This document shows, piece by piece, positions 1-9,100 of a DNA stretch of 64,000 bases. The position numbers were made by a program, and so were the translations under genes. How positions within the stretch are numbered: the stretch's first letter is position 1; the number at the start of each line of letters is the position of its first letter. Source of the DNA: Rhynchopus euleeides (lineage: Eukaryota; Euglenozoa; Diplonemea; Diplonemida; Diplonemidae). The stretch spans positions 682,001-746,000 of the forward strand of contig OY723257.1 of NCBI GenBank assembly GCA_963210315.1, written 5' to 3'. The notes below the pieces were generated by a model, which saw only the letters and a program-made list of their open reading frames with translations, was not told the origin of the DNA and ran no database searches.

Positions 1-292
1 CTTCGACAGCCCAATCGTCCGCATCGCTTGGTTCATCCCGAAGTACAGTGCCGGCCGCACGCAGCCCGCCCCGTGGTTACCCAGCACACCCACGTCGCTG
101 AAGTTCTTGTGGTACTCCTTGACGATGGGTGCACCATCTGCCTTGCACACAAGATCACACGTCTCACTGTTGACTTCGTAGTCCACGCAGTCGCAGGTGA
201 AGAGGTAGCCTGCGCACAGATGCTCGAACCAGTCGTCCACCGCCATCCAGTCCTCGATCTCGTCTGGCGCATTCTCCACGCTGCAGCACCCG
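1..292 (-). CDS. Partial gene, 3' portion cut by window edge; DUF6273-like end
   Basis: The minus strand is open from about 292 to the window edge and encodes about 95 residues of protein-like sequence rich in Cys, Asp and aromatics. It includes DYEVNSETCDLVCKADG and, near the edge, GNHGAGCVRPALYFGMN. The last stretch resembles the G-V-R-P-A-L signature that closes DUF6273-type domains, a family of unknown function seen in secreted or surface proteins. An in-frame TAG lies just upstream, so this is an exon entered from a 3' splice site; CAG acceptors are available at about 281-283 and 293-295. No start or stop codon is inside the window. The coding call rests on composition and the motif, and the function is unknown. 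Confidence 0.45.
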
Positions 293-904
293 CTGCACTA
301 CAAACCGCAGCCCCAGCAGCATGCTGTCGACGTGCTTTCCCGGTACCCGCCAACACATGAACATCACGCACAGTGTGCGTCAGTTTCAAAATATGCATGA
401 CACGCAGGATCCAATCGGCTACCTTTCAAACGGGTGCCTGTCCCTGCTGGACAGGCACAGGGCACAGGGGGGTCTGGGGGGGGGCTCCGCCCCCCAGCCG
501 CCGGAGGCCACGGCAGCGAACATTTATCGCAGATTGAATCATGGTGTCATAACGGCCGTCATGGAGGGAGTGGATTTTCTGAGAATTCACTACCTCAGTT
601 CCCGCGACCGAAATATAAAAACGGCCGTTTGCATTTTTTTGCTGGCGAAAAAACGGCCGTTTTTTCCCCCTCCTATTTTCCTTTGGAGATTCGCCTCTAC
701 CGAGCTGAGGAAACACACTTGACAACTCCCTGTTGCCTCCACATGACATTGGGCACTGCGATTCTCTCTCGGCTGCACAAATAAAAATGGCTTCCGCCCT
801 GCCTTTCACTCGACAAGCAGCAGACACCCGAGAGCAGAGAGGAGTGTAGCAGCCCGGTTCGCCCCCAGGTTGCCCCAGAAATCCAGCACACTTCCCTGAC
901 TCCG
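293..904. other. Intergenic stretch with one dispersed hairpin repeat
   Basis: No convincing gene. It holds the first copy of the GGAGCC-hairpin repeat (467-520) and short AT-rich palindromic pieces around 560-670, where the motif AACGGCCGT appears several times in both orientations. Confidence 0.5.
467..520 (+). repeat. Dispersed GC-hairpin repeat, copy 1
   Basis: A GGGGGTCTGGGGGG arm is followed by a complementary CCCCCCAG arm and the tail GCCGCCGGAGGCCACGG. The same hairpin and tail recur at 1759, 2291, 2513 and 27816, always on the plus strand. This copy has GGCTCCGCC rather than GGCGGAGCC in the loop region. Confidence 0.85.
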
Positions 905-1690
905 TGCCGTCCCACCTTCTGCTGATGCGGTCGCCAGACCAGGCCAGCTCTGGGGGGCCCACCTCAGACACTTTCTCGATGACATTCTCAAGGTCGGTGT
1001 ACACTGCGTCGACAGGGGCACGCCGTTGCGCACACCCAGCTGCGCGTCGCAGTACTTCTGGAGCAGCGAGGCGAGGGGCGCCGTCAGGGGTGCGGGTAGC
1101 GTGTGTCGGAGAGAAGGGGGATCGCACGGCGGTGGTGCCGTCTTGCTCGCCTGCTTCTCTCTCTCAGCTGCATCAGATGTGGCGCAGCACATCCTCCAGT
1201 GCCAGTCGTGAACCCGTCCAGCTGGTGCTGCATATTGCCCGGGATGATCGCCCGGGCGTTGGGGAAGAAATCAGCGAAGGCGGCGTCCTTCTCATCCGGG
1301 GTGCTGTCGCCGATATCACGGGAAAGCTCTGTCGCAAGAGCCCTGATGCCAGTGAGCGAGACCCTCTGCCTGCACGGTCACCCACGACACACGTGCCTAG
1401 ATTGGCCGCAACCATGTTCAGCCCCTCCTCGGGACGCACTTCTTGACAGCATCATGCACCATGCCAGCCGGTGATCCGGTGAACAACGCACCCCGGGCAA
1501 TCCGAAGTTGCAAGCCTGCCACTGAGGGTAACGCACTCCGACAGCGCCAGCTGTTTCCCTGGCTCTGCGCTTTCAACGCTGCGTTCTTCTTCTTGATGTG
1601 GCGCGGTCCGCCAACGTGGTCCACGAACTCTTCGCACCATACTTGAAGGCGCGCTCACAATACTTGCTGAAATCTGATTCGGTGCGAATT
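905..1690 (-). pseudogene. Decayed gene with protein-like fragments in shifting frames
   Basis: Four minus-strand stretches read as protein but in different frames: about 1690-1640 (FSKYCERAFKYGAKSSW), 1624-1500 (FVDHVGGPRHIKKKNAAL), 1340-1175 (ELSRDIGDSTPDEKDAAFAD) and 1090-930 (YTDLENVIEKVSEVGPPE). Some switches fall next to AG/GT and could be introns. Others, such as the change near 1015 between NGVPLST and DAVYTDLE, are one- or two-base shifts with no room for an intron. I read this as a multi-exon gene that has accumulated frameshifts. The family is not recognised. The alternative is a live gene with very short introns. Confidence 0.35.
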
Positions 1691-1758
1691 GGGCTGCATC
1701 CTGAGTGGCCAGACCCTACCCGAAGTGACGATAAATTGTCGCACAAGGACACGCCACA

Positions 1759-1811
1759 GGGGGGGCTGGGGGGGCGGAGCCCCCCCAGCCGCCGGAGACC
1801 ACAGTCGTGAA
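1759..1811 (+). repeat. Dispersed GC-hairpin repeat, copy 2
   Basis: Same hairpin and tail as copy 1, slightly diverged: the tail has GGAGACCACAGTCGTGAA. Confidence 0.85.
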
Positions 1812-2290
1812 TCTGTTCACAGGTTGACATGATCCATGTCATGTCAAGCCCCTGACTAAAGTCGGTGGATGGGTTGATGGGTTGGTGGGTCGATGGATTG
1901 ATGGGGCGATCCCCTCAACCCATCGACCCACCGACCCAGAAATTCGGCGGGTCGATGGAAAAAGTGGGGGGGGGGGGGCAAGTATGCCTGGGACTTTGGC
2001 CTTTTTGGGCCCAAAAAGGGGTCGGGATTCCACTTTTTCTCCAAGGGTTTTTTAGGGGGGGAAATTGCGCGCAATCCCTCGCGGGCAAGAAAATCCCCCT
2101 ATCCCCACCACACAACCAGTGTGAGTGTGGTGTGTGGGTATTGGACGCCCTGTGTGATGAGAGATAGTGGCAACACAACAGCAACATGCCAGGCAAGGGG
2201 AGCCAAAAATGGGTTTTCGGGGCGCTATTGCAACGACCCCTTCCTATGCCCCAGCGGCACAAGCTCAAGGATTTGGTTGCTCGACATACA

Positions 2291-2342
2291 GGGGGGTCTG
2301 GGGGGCGGAGCCCCCCAGCCGCCGGAGGCCACGGTAGTGAGT
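2291..2342 (+). repeat. Dispersed GC-hairpin repeat, copy 3
   Basis: Near-perfect match to copies 4 and 5: GTCTGGGGGGCGGAGCC, the complementary arm, then the GCCGCCGGAGGCCACGGTAG tail. Confidence 0.9.
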
Positions 2343-2512
2343 ATCTGTTCCTTGCGCCGTAGTGGGAGCGCGTGGGAGTTGCGGGCGTACAGATTCTATG
2401 TGAGTTGGCTGCGTCCTCCTGAGGCTACGGAGAGTGCTATGGGTCCCATTCGCTGATGTGAACCCAAAGGACTTGGCTACAAGACAGGCACACGCTCCAG
2501 CCTAGTGATACA

Positions 2513-2563
2513 GGGGGGTCTGGGGGGCGGAGCCCCCCAGCCGCCGGAGGCCACGGTAGTGAA
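2513..2563 (+). repeat. Dispersed GC-hairpin repeat, copy 4
   Basis: Same hairpin and tail as copy 3, only about 170 bases downstream and in the same orientation. Confidence 0.9.
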
Positions 2564-3376
2564 CGCCTGGCTCCTGACCGGGGAACAACGCCGGGTTTTG
2601 GCTGGAAGAACCGAAAAAGGGGCGGGTGTCCGGAGGATTCATCCTCATCCCCCACTAGAATACCACCTGCCCCCGAAAAACTTCACCCAGAAAAACCTGT
2701 GGGGAAAAAATCCCACCTAAAAAACCCAAGGAGAAAAATAAAATTCCCTCCCTGCAAAAACCCTAAGAGAAAAAAACTGCAATCCTGAATCGGGACTTGG
2801 ACTCCACATTTAGCTTCATACTTGGGGGGGGGGACCGATTTTTGGTGGGTCGATGGGTCGATAGTTACGAATTGCCCTGGTGTAGAAGTGTGTGCGGGGA
2901 GGGGGGCGGGGTGGGGATGGGGATGCGGTGCCCATCATCTTCCATCTGCCAATCTGCCCCTCTCCTCTTCTCCCCTCCGAATCCTTCACACCTATCGGTG
3001 GTGGTGGCGGTGGGGGGGCAGGGCTGTAAATAAGGTTTGGGGGTCAGGAGTCGGGAGTCGGGAGTCGGTTATTTACAGTCACCTAAGGTACCTGGGGTGG
3101 GGGGGTGGGGGGGGCGGGCGGTCTCAAACCCTACTCAATCCTGCACGCATCCTGTAGTACGGCCACCTCTGCCGTGGAGAGTCCCATGTACCCTCCAGCA
3201 GTCGCCCACCATTCGGTCAGGGCGGACTGACTCGGCGCTTGCGGGGTCTTCCCGCGTGCGAGGTGGTCCGCGAAGAAGCACGCGACGCACAGCGCCATGT
3301 TGGCTGTCCCAGCCAACCCCCCACTTCGCCCGCAGCGCCCCACACGCTGCGAGCACCTCACTCACGGCAGCAGTAT

Positions 3377-4154
3377 TTGGCTGCATAGCTCTCAGTATTT
3401 CCCGTGCATGCAGCGCATGCATCCACAACTTTTGTGGATGCATCCACACACAGCCTGGAGCTCCGAAGCCCTGCATGCAGGCCTGCCTGCAGTGGATGAA
3501 TGCCTGTATGCCTGCATGCATGGATGGATGAATGCAATTTTCAGCCAAAAATCGAATTTGGCTGGGCGAGTAGTTGTCCAAAATCGCGAAATACCGTATA
3601 CGTAAATATTTTGGAACGTAAATATTATGGAACGTAAATATTTTGGAACGCTGGTGGGTTGGCGTTCCAGATTTTTTTCGTTCCATAATATTTACAGGGC
3701 TTTCTGCGACTCGGGGACTTGGACCAGGTGATCGGACGGCATGCAGAGTCCCTGACGGGACCTACTCGTGCACTTTTCGCGCGATTCCTGACGCAAGCCG
3801 TCCTCACCACCGAGTCCCCAACTGGCCCTGTAAATATTTTGGAACGTAAATATTATGGAACGGACCGGCCAAAAATGGGCCCGTTCCATAATATTTACGT
3901 TCCATAATATTTACGTATACGGTATCCCAAAAAATCGATTTTTTACAGAGGCCCAAAAACGTGTTCCTGGGTGAAAAATGGGCCCAAAAATCGGTTTTTC
4001 GACGTTTTTTGGTCAATTTTTGGGGTTTTCAGCGATTTTCCTGTGCCAAATCGAAAATCCATTTTTTGACATTTTCGGGCATCCCTGGATGCCGTGGATG
4101 CATGCATGGATGCATCCACACCATCCACGGCCCCACTGAGAGCTATGTTGGCTG
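3377..4154. mobile_element. Inverted-repeat element with 7-base target duplication (element 3384-4147)
   Basis: The ends are CATAGCTCTCAGT (3384-3396) and its reverse complement (4135-4147). They are flanked by the perfect 7-base direct repeat TTGGCTG at 3377-3383 and 4148-4154, the mark of a DNA-transposon insertion. Inside each end lie GCATGCATCCA-type palindromic words (3410-3530 and 4080-4130). No transposase gene is present, so it is a non-autonomous, MITE-like element. A second inverted-repeat element sits inside it (3591-3925). A 7-base duplication is unusual; 8 bases (hAT) or 9 bases (Mutator) are the common long ones. Confidence 0.75.
3591..3925. mobile_element. MITE nested inside the 3384-4147 element
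   Basis: The ends are ATACCGTATACGTAAATATT (3591 on) and the matching inverted copy ending at 3925. The inverted repeats extend for about 45 bases with one or two mismatches. They contain iterated GGAACGTAAATATT words, so each arm is itself a short tandem array. There is no open frame of note and no clear target duplication. Its position within the outer element makes it the later insertion, or else part of the outer element's own palindromic structure. Confidence 0.65.
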
Positions 4155-5548
4155 TGAGTCAAACACTACTGCCTCTACCTGAGGCATGTTGTGTCGCAAC
4201 AGTTGCGTCACATGTGTGACGTATCTGTGTGGAGTGTGTGTGGGTGTGCACGTGTGCGCTGCGGTATGCTCAACCACCTGAAGGGGGCGGGAACACAACT
4301 CTTCTTGGGAGCTGCCAGGATCTGGCAAAAGGGGCGGGAAAGGGGCGCCGTATTCACAGCAGTGGTTTGGCAATGAACTCACCCCAGTTCAGAGACCGGT
4401 AATGAAGAAGATGACTGGGAGGCACACACCATGTCCCACCCAGCGGGACCCCCACACCCCCACCCACCCATCGGGACCCCCCTCCTCGGGTGTTCCAAAA
4501 ACCCTTTCTTTTGAATATTTGGAGTCTGTGCGGATCGCAGTGGGGTCATTATGGCCATGGGGTGCCTAATACCGCACATTCCCTAAGGGAAGCAAGGCAA
4601 CCCTCCCAACCCCAAAAAATCCGGCGCGAGTCGGGAGTCGGGAGTCGGCCTTATTTACACCCCTGTGGGGGGGTGGGGGGGGGGGGTGGGGTACTGCCAT
4701 TGCCAACCACCCCACCCCACGTCACCCCACCCCACCCCCTCGCCCTGCCACCCACGTTGGCGGCGGTGGGGGTGATCACGTTGGGATATTTCATTTCTAT
4801 ATTGCGGAGGGGGGGGTGGGTGCTTCGCGCTGCAGACAGGAGTCACTCTACAGTGGTTCTTCTGGGGCACATACACACACACACACACACGCGCACACAG
4901 GTGGTGAGCAGCAGCTGCTCACCACCTTTTGCTTGTTCTGATGTCGACAACCACAGGCACTGCCGAGAAGTCATGAAGGCTGCTGCACAGACCCCTTCTG
5001 TTCTGTGCCCAATTGACGCCCATCCCCCACAGAGCAGGGTAGGGGGGGAGGGGAGCAGTGTTCCCACGCAGCTTCCCCCGACCCATATTTTTTACTGCAC
5101 TTTTCAACCAAATGTCCTCACCCCCCCCCCCCCCCCCCTTCACCCCCGATAACCGACAGGCGATATACTCTGTCCACTGTGTTGCGTGACCCTCCCACCT
5201 CTCTCACGCCGTTGCCCTGGCCGGGGCGTGCAATGCAAAGCAGGTGTGCATTGCCTATTTACTAACACGTGGCTTGGCAGGCTCCACTTGTCATTCATAC
5301 TACAACAAGGCTTTTGTGGTGATCAAACAAGGCCCTCGTTCTGCCCACGCTCACGGCAACCACCCCCTCTCCCAATCCACCCAACCGCACCCAGTAGCAG
5401 GGGTTAATGGAGCCCCATCGTTGACAACCTCTCTGCCCGTTCTTTGTTTTACACTTTATTGACAACGTGTTGCGGCAGGGCCAGTGCGAGACACGACGAT
5501 GTCCATTCTTTGGTTCTTTGTTTTTTTTGATCAAATCAATCATGCAGA
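4155..5548. other. Intergenic DNA with simple repeats
   Basis: No supportable gene. It contains an (AC)n tract near 4869-4892, GGGGTGGGG-type low complexity at 4670-4740, poly-C at about 5121-5140, and the GAGTCGGGAGTCGG motif at 4629-4649. Confidence 0.5.
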
Positions 5549-5639
5549 GGGGGGCATTCGCTCTAAAGTGCCGAAAAGTGAGCTGCCTAACAATACAGGC
5601 TGCAGACCTGACACACTGTGACACAGAGCGAAGGCCCCC
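5549..5639. repeat. Small MITE, GAGCGAAGGCC family, copy 1
   Basis: An inverted pair bounds about 90 bases: GGGGGGCATTCGCTC on the left and GAGCGAAGGCCCCC on the right. Inner words (GGCTGCAGA, GACACA, CACAGAGCGAAGG) match the second copy at 50592-50702. Confidence 0.6.
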
Positions 5640-5730
5640 AGTATATGCGCCACCCTCACCACCCACCCGCCCCCACCCCCACCCCCACATATAGTTCTAG
5701 AAATAGGGAAAAGTAATAAAAGGACTCTAC

Positions 5731-5832
5731 GGGGGCCCTCACTATCAGTCACAGCTCGTCAGTCAGTGGGGGGAAGTGGGGCCGTTGCTCACTTTTTCCC
5801 ACCCAGTCACATCTGGTAGCGAGGGCTCCCCC
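5731..5832. repeat. Small MITE, CTGGTAGCGAGGGC family, copy 1
   Basis: Left end GGGGGCCCTCACTATCAG and right end CTGGTAGCGAGGGCTCCCCC are imperfect inverted repeats about 100 bases apart. The interior (GTCACAG.TCGTCAGT, CACTTTTTC.CAC.CAGTCACA) matches the copies at 45508-45603 and 52179-52274. Confidence 0.75.
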
Positions 5833-6179
5833 ACGGGTTGGGGGTATTTCGCCCTTTGGGAAATTTCGACGCAATAAAGAAGGGGGTGCACCGACAGTTG
5901 GTGTTCTTCGAACGATCAACACCCCCCACAGCCTGCCGGGCGTGTGAAGTGTTTGCAAGGATCTGCACGGTGAATTTTCTCCCGAGTTGGCGACGCCGAG
6001 CTTCCAAAAAGCAAGGAGGAGGCTTTTGTTTGTGCAAACCGTCTGGCCGCATCGTCTTGGCCGCACGGCGGTCACACAATAATAACCATTTCTTGGCAAC
6101 GTGCCGGCAGCACGGCCATTCCGAAACACACAACACATAAAACCACGCCTCTCCGCTGCCACACACCACACCGCCCTAC
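5833..6179. other. Short intergenic gap downstream of the ATAD5-like gene
   Basis: I see no coding sequence or repeat family here. Confidence 0.4.
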
Positions 6180-9100
6180 CTACCCCCGCTTCCTCCTCCT
6201 CTTCTTCCTCGGGACGCTCTCTTCGCTGCTGCTGTCCTCTCCTCCCCCTGCCTCGCCCGACGCACCACCTGCCACACGTGGCCCTGCCGCCACACCCTCC
6301 TCCTCCTCCTCCGCCTCCCCCCCCGGCTCCGCCACGCCCCCCTCGGGAACGTCGCCGTCATCGCCAGACATCTCCACGTCAGCTGGTGCAGGGGGCGCCT
6401 CTGGGGCAGCAGGGGAGGCGGGCTGTGCGTCGGCACGACCGCTGCCTGCGCCTCCCGAGGCACGCCACCTCCTGTGCGCGTCGACCTGGCAGGGGATGGA
6501 GGCGATTCTCCCCCACGCAGCCTCGTCCATCCCGGCCAGCAGGTCGCGCCGCAGGCGCGACATGGCGGATCCCCGCTTCTGCTTTGAGAAATCCGTCGCC
6601 TGAACCAGCCGCCACATCGAGTGGGTGTATGAAACATACTCATGCAGATTCACCTTCCCGGAGGTGCCGTGGAGCCGGCTCTGCTGGTCACGCTTCCCTT
6701 TGTCATTCCCGAAGAGGCCATGCCTGTAGAGACGCATAAAGCTGTCCAGCGACGCGTGTGACAGCGGGTGCGCCACAACAACTCCGGATTGGAGCCGCAT
6801 CTCGGTGTAGGCCTGCGCGACGGGGCGGAGTGAGTAATTCCGCATCTTCTCTGCGGCTGCCGGTTTGGAGCAGCCTCCACCGCCAGGCTCGCCGCACTCC
6901 GACACCAGGCTTCGGAGGGCCATGGCACAGAGCGAGTTGCGGATCCAGGGGTCGGGAAGCCCCCGGCGCTGCAGCCACCACACGCCGTGCTCCGGCTCGC
7001 ATCCTTCGGAGAATGGGGGCTGCGGGTCGTCTGCGGAGTGAAGGATTTCAAGGGATTCCGAAGCGCGCGCCCTCGAGCCCCACACATCTGCCATGGAGGT
7101 GGTGCGCGCGACCCGAGCGCATGCCGCGAGCCCCCTGCACCCCATGTCGTTCACAGGGAGGACCGGCGCCCCGCGCGCCTCCGACGCCCCGCCCCCTTGG
7201 AAATACTCCCACCACGCATGGGTGAAGTTGCTGTGCCCCGAGGAGCCCACCATCGGCGTCTCATCCTCGTCGGGCTCATCGCCGAAGGGGCTCATCACGC
7301 CATCCCACTGCCTGAAGGCCGCACCCCCCGCCGGGGTCGACCCGGGGGGGGACACCGCGGCGGTGGCGGCGGCGGCGGGTGTGCCCGGAGGGCCACAATT
7401 GTCGCCCGCTGCCCCGGATCCCAGGCGGAATGAATTGGTTGCCGGAGTGGGGCCCGGGGGTGTGCGTGTGCCCGTGGGGGGTGGGACGGTGGCAGGGTGT
7501 GGTGTGTCATCTTGTGGGGGTTCGGTGGGGGCGGCGGCGGCTGCGGCAGCCACGACGTTGAATGCCGGGCGTGGGAGACGGGGGCGGTAGGTGGGGCCGG
7601 CGCCGCGGCGGCGCACGATGGAGTCGATCAAACCGCCACACCTCTCGTCCCCGTTGATGAAGCGGAGGTAGTTGTTCTGCACCAGGTCACACCCGAAGAC
7701 ATCGTCGCTGTTGGTGACGGCAGAGCTCCCGGCGAGCCAGCAGGTGCCCCGCTGCGTCGCAAACCCCTCCAGGTAGTCGGCAAGGGCGTAGCACGGCGTT
7801 GGCGGTGCCCCGAGGCAGCACGCTGTGACCTGGGGAGCAGGGGGTGGTGGTGGTGGTGGTGGTGGGGACGGCTGGGCCCTCTTTATCATTGTCATCGATG
7901 AAAATATCACAACCCGTGCCAACCCACCCCACCCTCCACCACGAGGCTCTTGAGGTGCACGTTAGGCATACCAGGTCACGCGGGGCGGGCTCCAGTGCCG
8001 CTGCCTGGGGTGGGCGTGGGGTTATTCCGGGATGCGGGCGGCCCTGCGGCTGGAAGAGTGACGTCTCGATGCTCTGCCGTGCGCCGGACTTGGCGCAGCT
8101 GTCGTGCCTGCGGCCCTTGCACCGCGCGCTCGCGCACGATGCGATGTACCTCGGGGCAGGCACAGAGGCAGCGCCGGGGCCTGGCGAACCACATTCATCC
8201 CGCTGCTGTGCCTGGGCGAGGCTCGTCTCCAGCGGGTCACGCCCCGTGCCTTGCAGCCACAGCTGTGTCGCGTGTTGTGTTGAGACAGAAAACGAATGAC
8301 CCCGCTGCATCAAGCCACACTGCTATGCCCCACCACACCGGATACACACCGAGACACAATGCACACACACCCCCCCCCAACCCCACCCTCCCAGGCCATA
8401 CCTGACACGCATTCACCGCTGCCCTGAGGTCGTTGAGGTAGGAGAACAGGACACACCGCAGCTGCATGGGGGGGAGGTACACACCCTCCGCCAGCAGCAT
8501 CAGCTGCAGCACCAGCGCGTACCCCAGGTTGACCTGCGGCGCCAGCGGCGACGGCAGCCCTGCCGGCACGCCAGGCCACCCGCTGCCGCCGGGCCACGGC
8601 GGCAGGGGCGTCCTGCTCAGCGCCAGCATCCCCTCCTGCGCCCCTGCCGCGCCCGACCCACCCAGCGTGAACAGCACCTCACGGCACCCCGGAAGCTGCG
8701 CGAGCTCGCGCAGGGCTGGCGTCATCCTGTTGCAGGTGATGACGATCGGGCACCTCGCTTCCTCCACAAGCTGCTTCACTGTCGGAAGAAACCCGACCTC
8801 GTCGGGGAATGCCACATCCGCACCTTCGAACAGGACGAGGATGTTGTCCGCAACGCTGTCGGGATTCTTCGGAGCAGAAGCTGAAGCTGAAGAAGCAGAA
8901 GAAACCACAGGAGCTGCAGAACCCTGCTGCTGCTGCTGCTGCGCCGGCGGCGACACCACCACCACCTCCTCCACCTCCACCTCCACCCGCTCCTCAGCAG
9001 CGGCATCCTCCACCACCACGGCGGCTGCGGCAGCAGCCGCCTTTGCCTCCTTCCCCTTCGGCTTGGGTTTCGGCTTGACCCACGCGGAGAGCCCTCCCTT

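Larger units (their letters stand above)
1812..3130. other. Repeat-rich intergenic DNA
   Basis: No gene. From 1865 to 1955 lies a GGGTTGATGGG/TCGACCCACC imperfect palindrome built from a 4-base simple repeat. Poly-G runs, two hairpin repeat copies and a GAGTCGGGAGTCGG triplication (about 3047-3068) follow. The last motif recurs at 4629-4649 beside the same TTATTTACA word. Confidence 0.5.
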
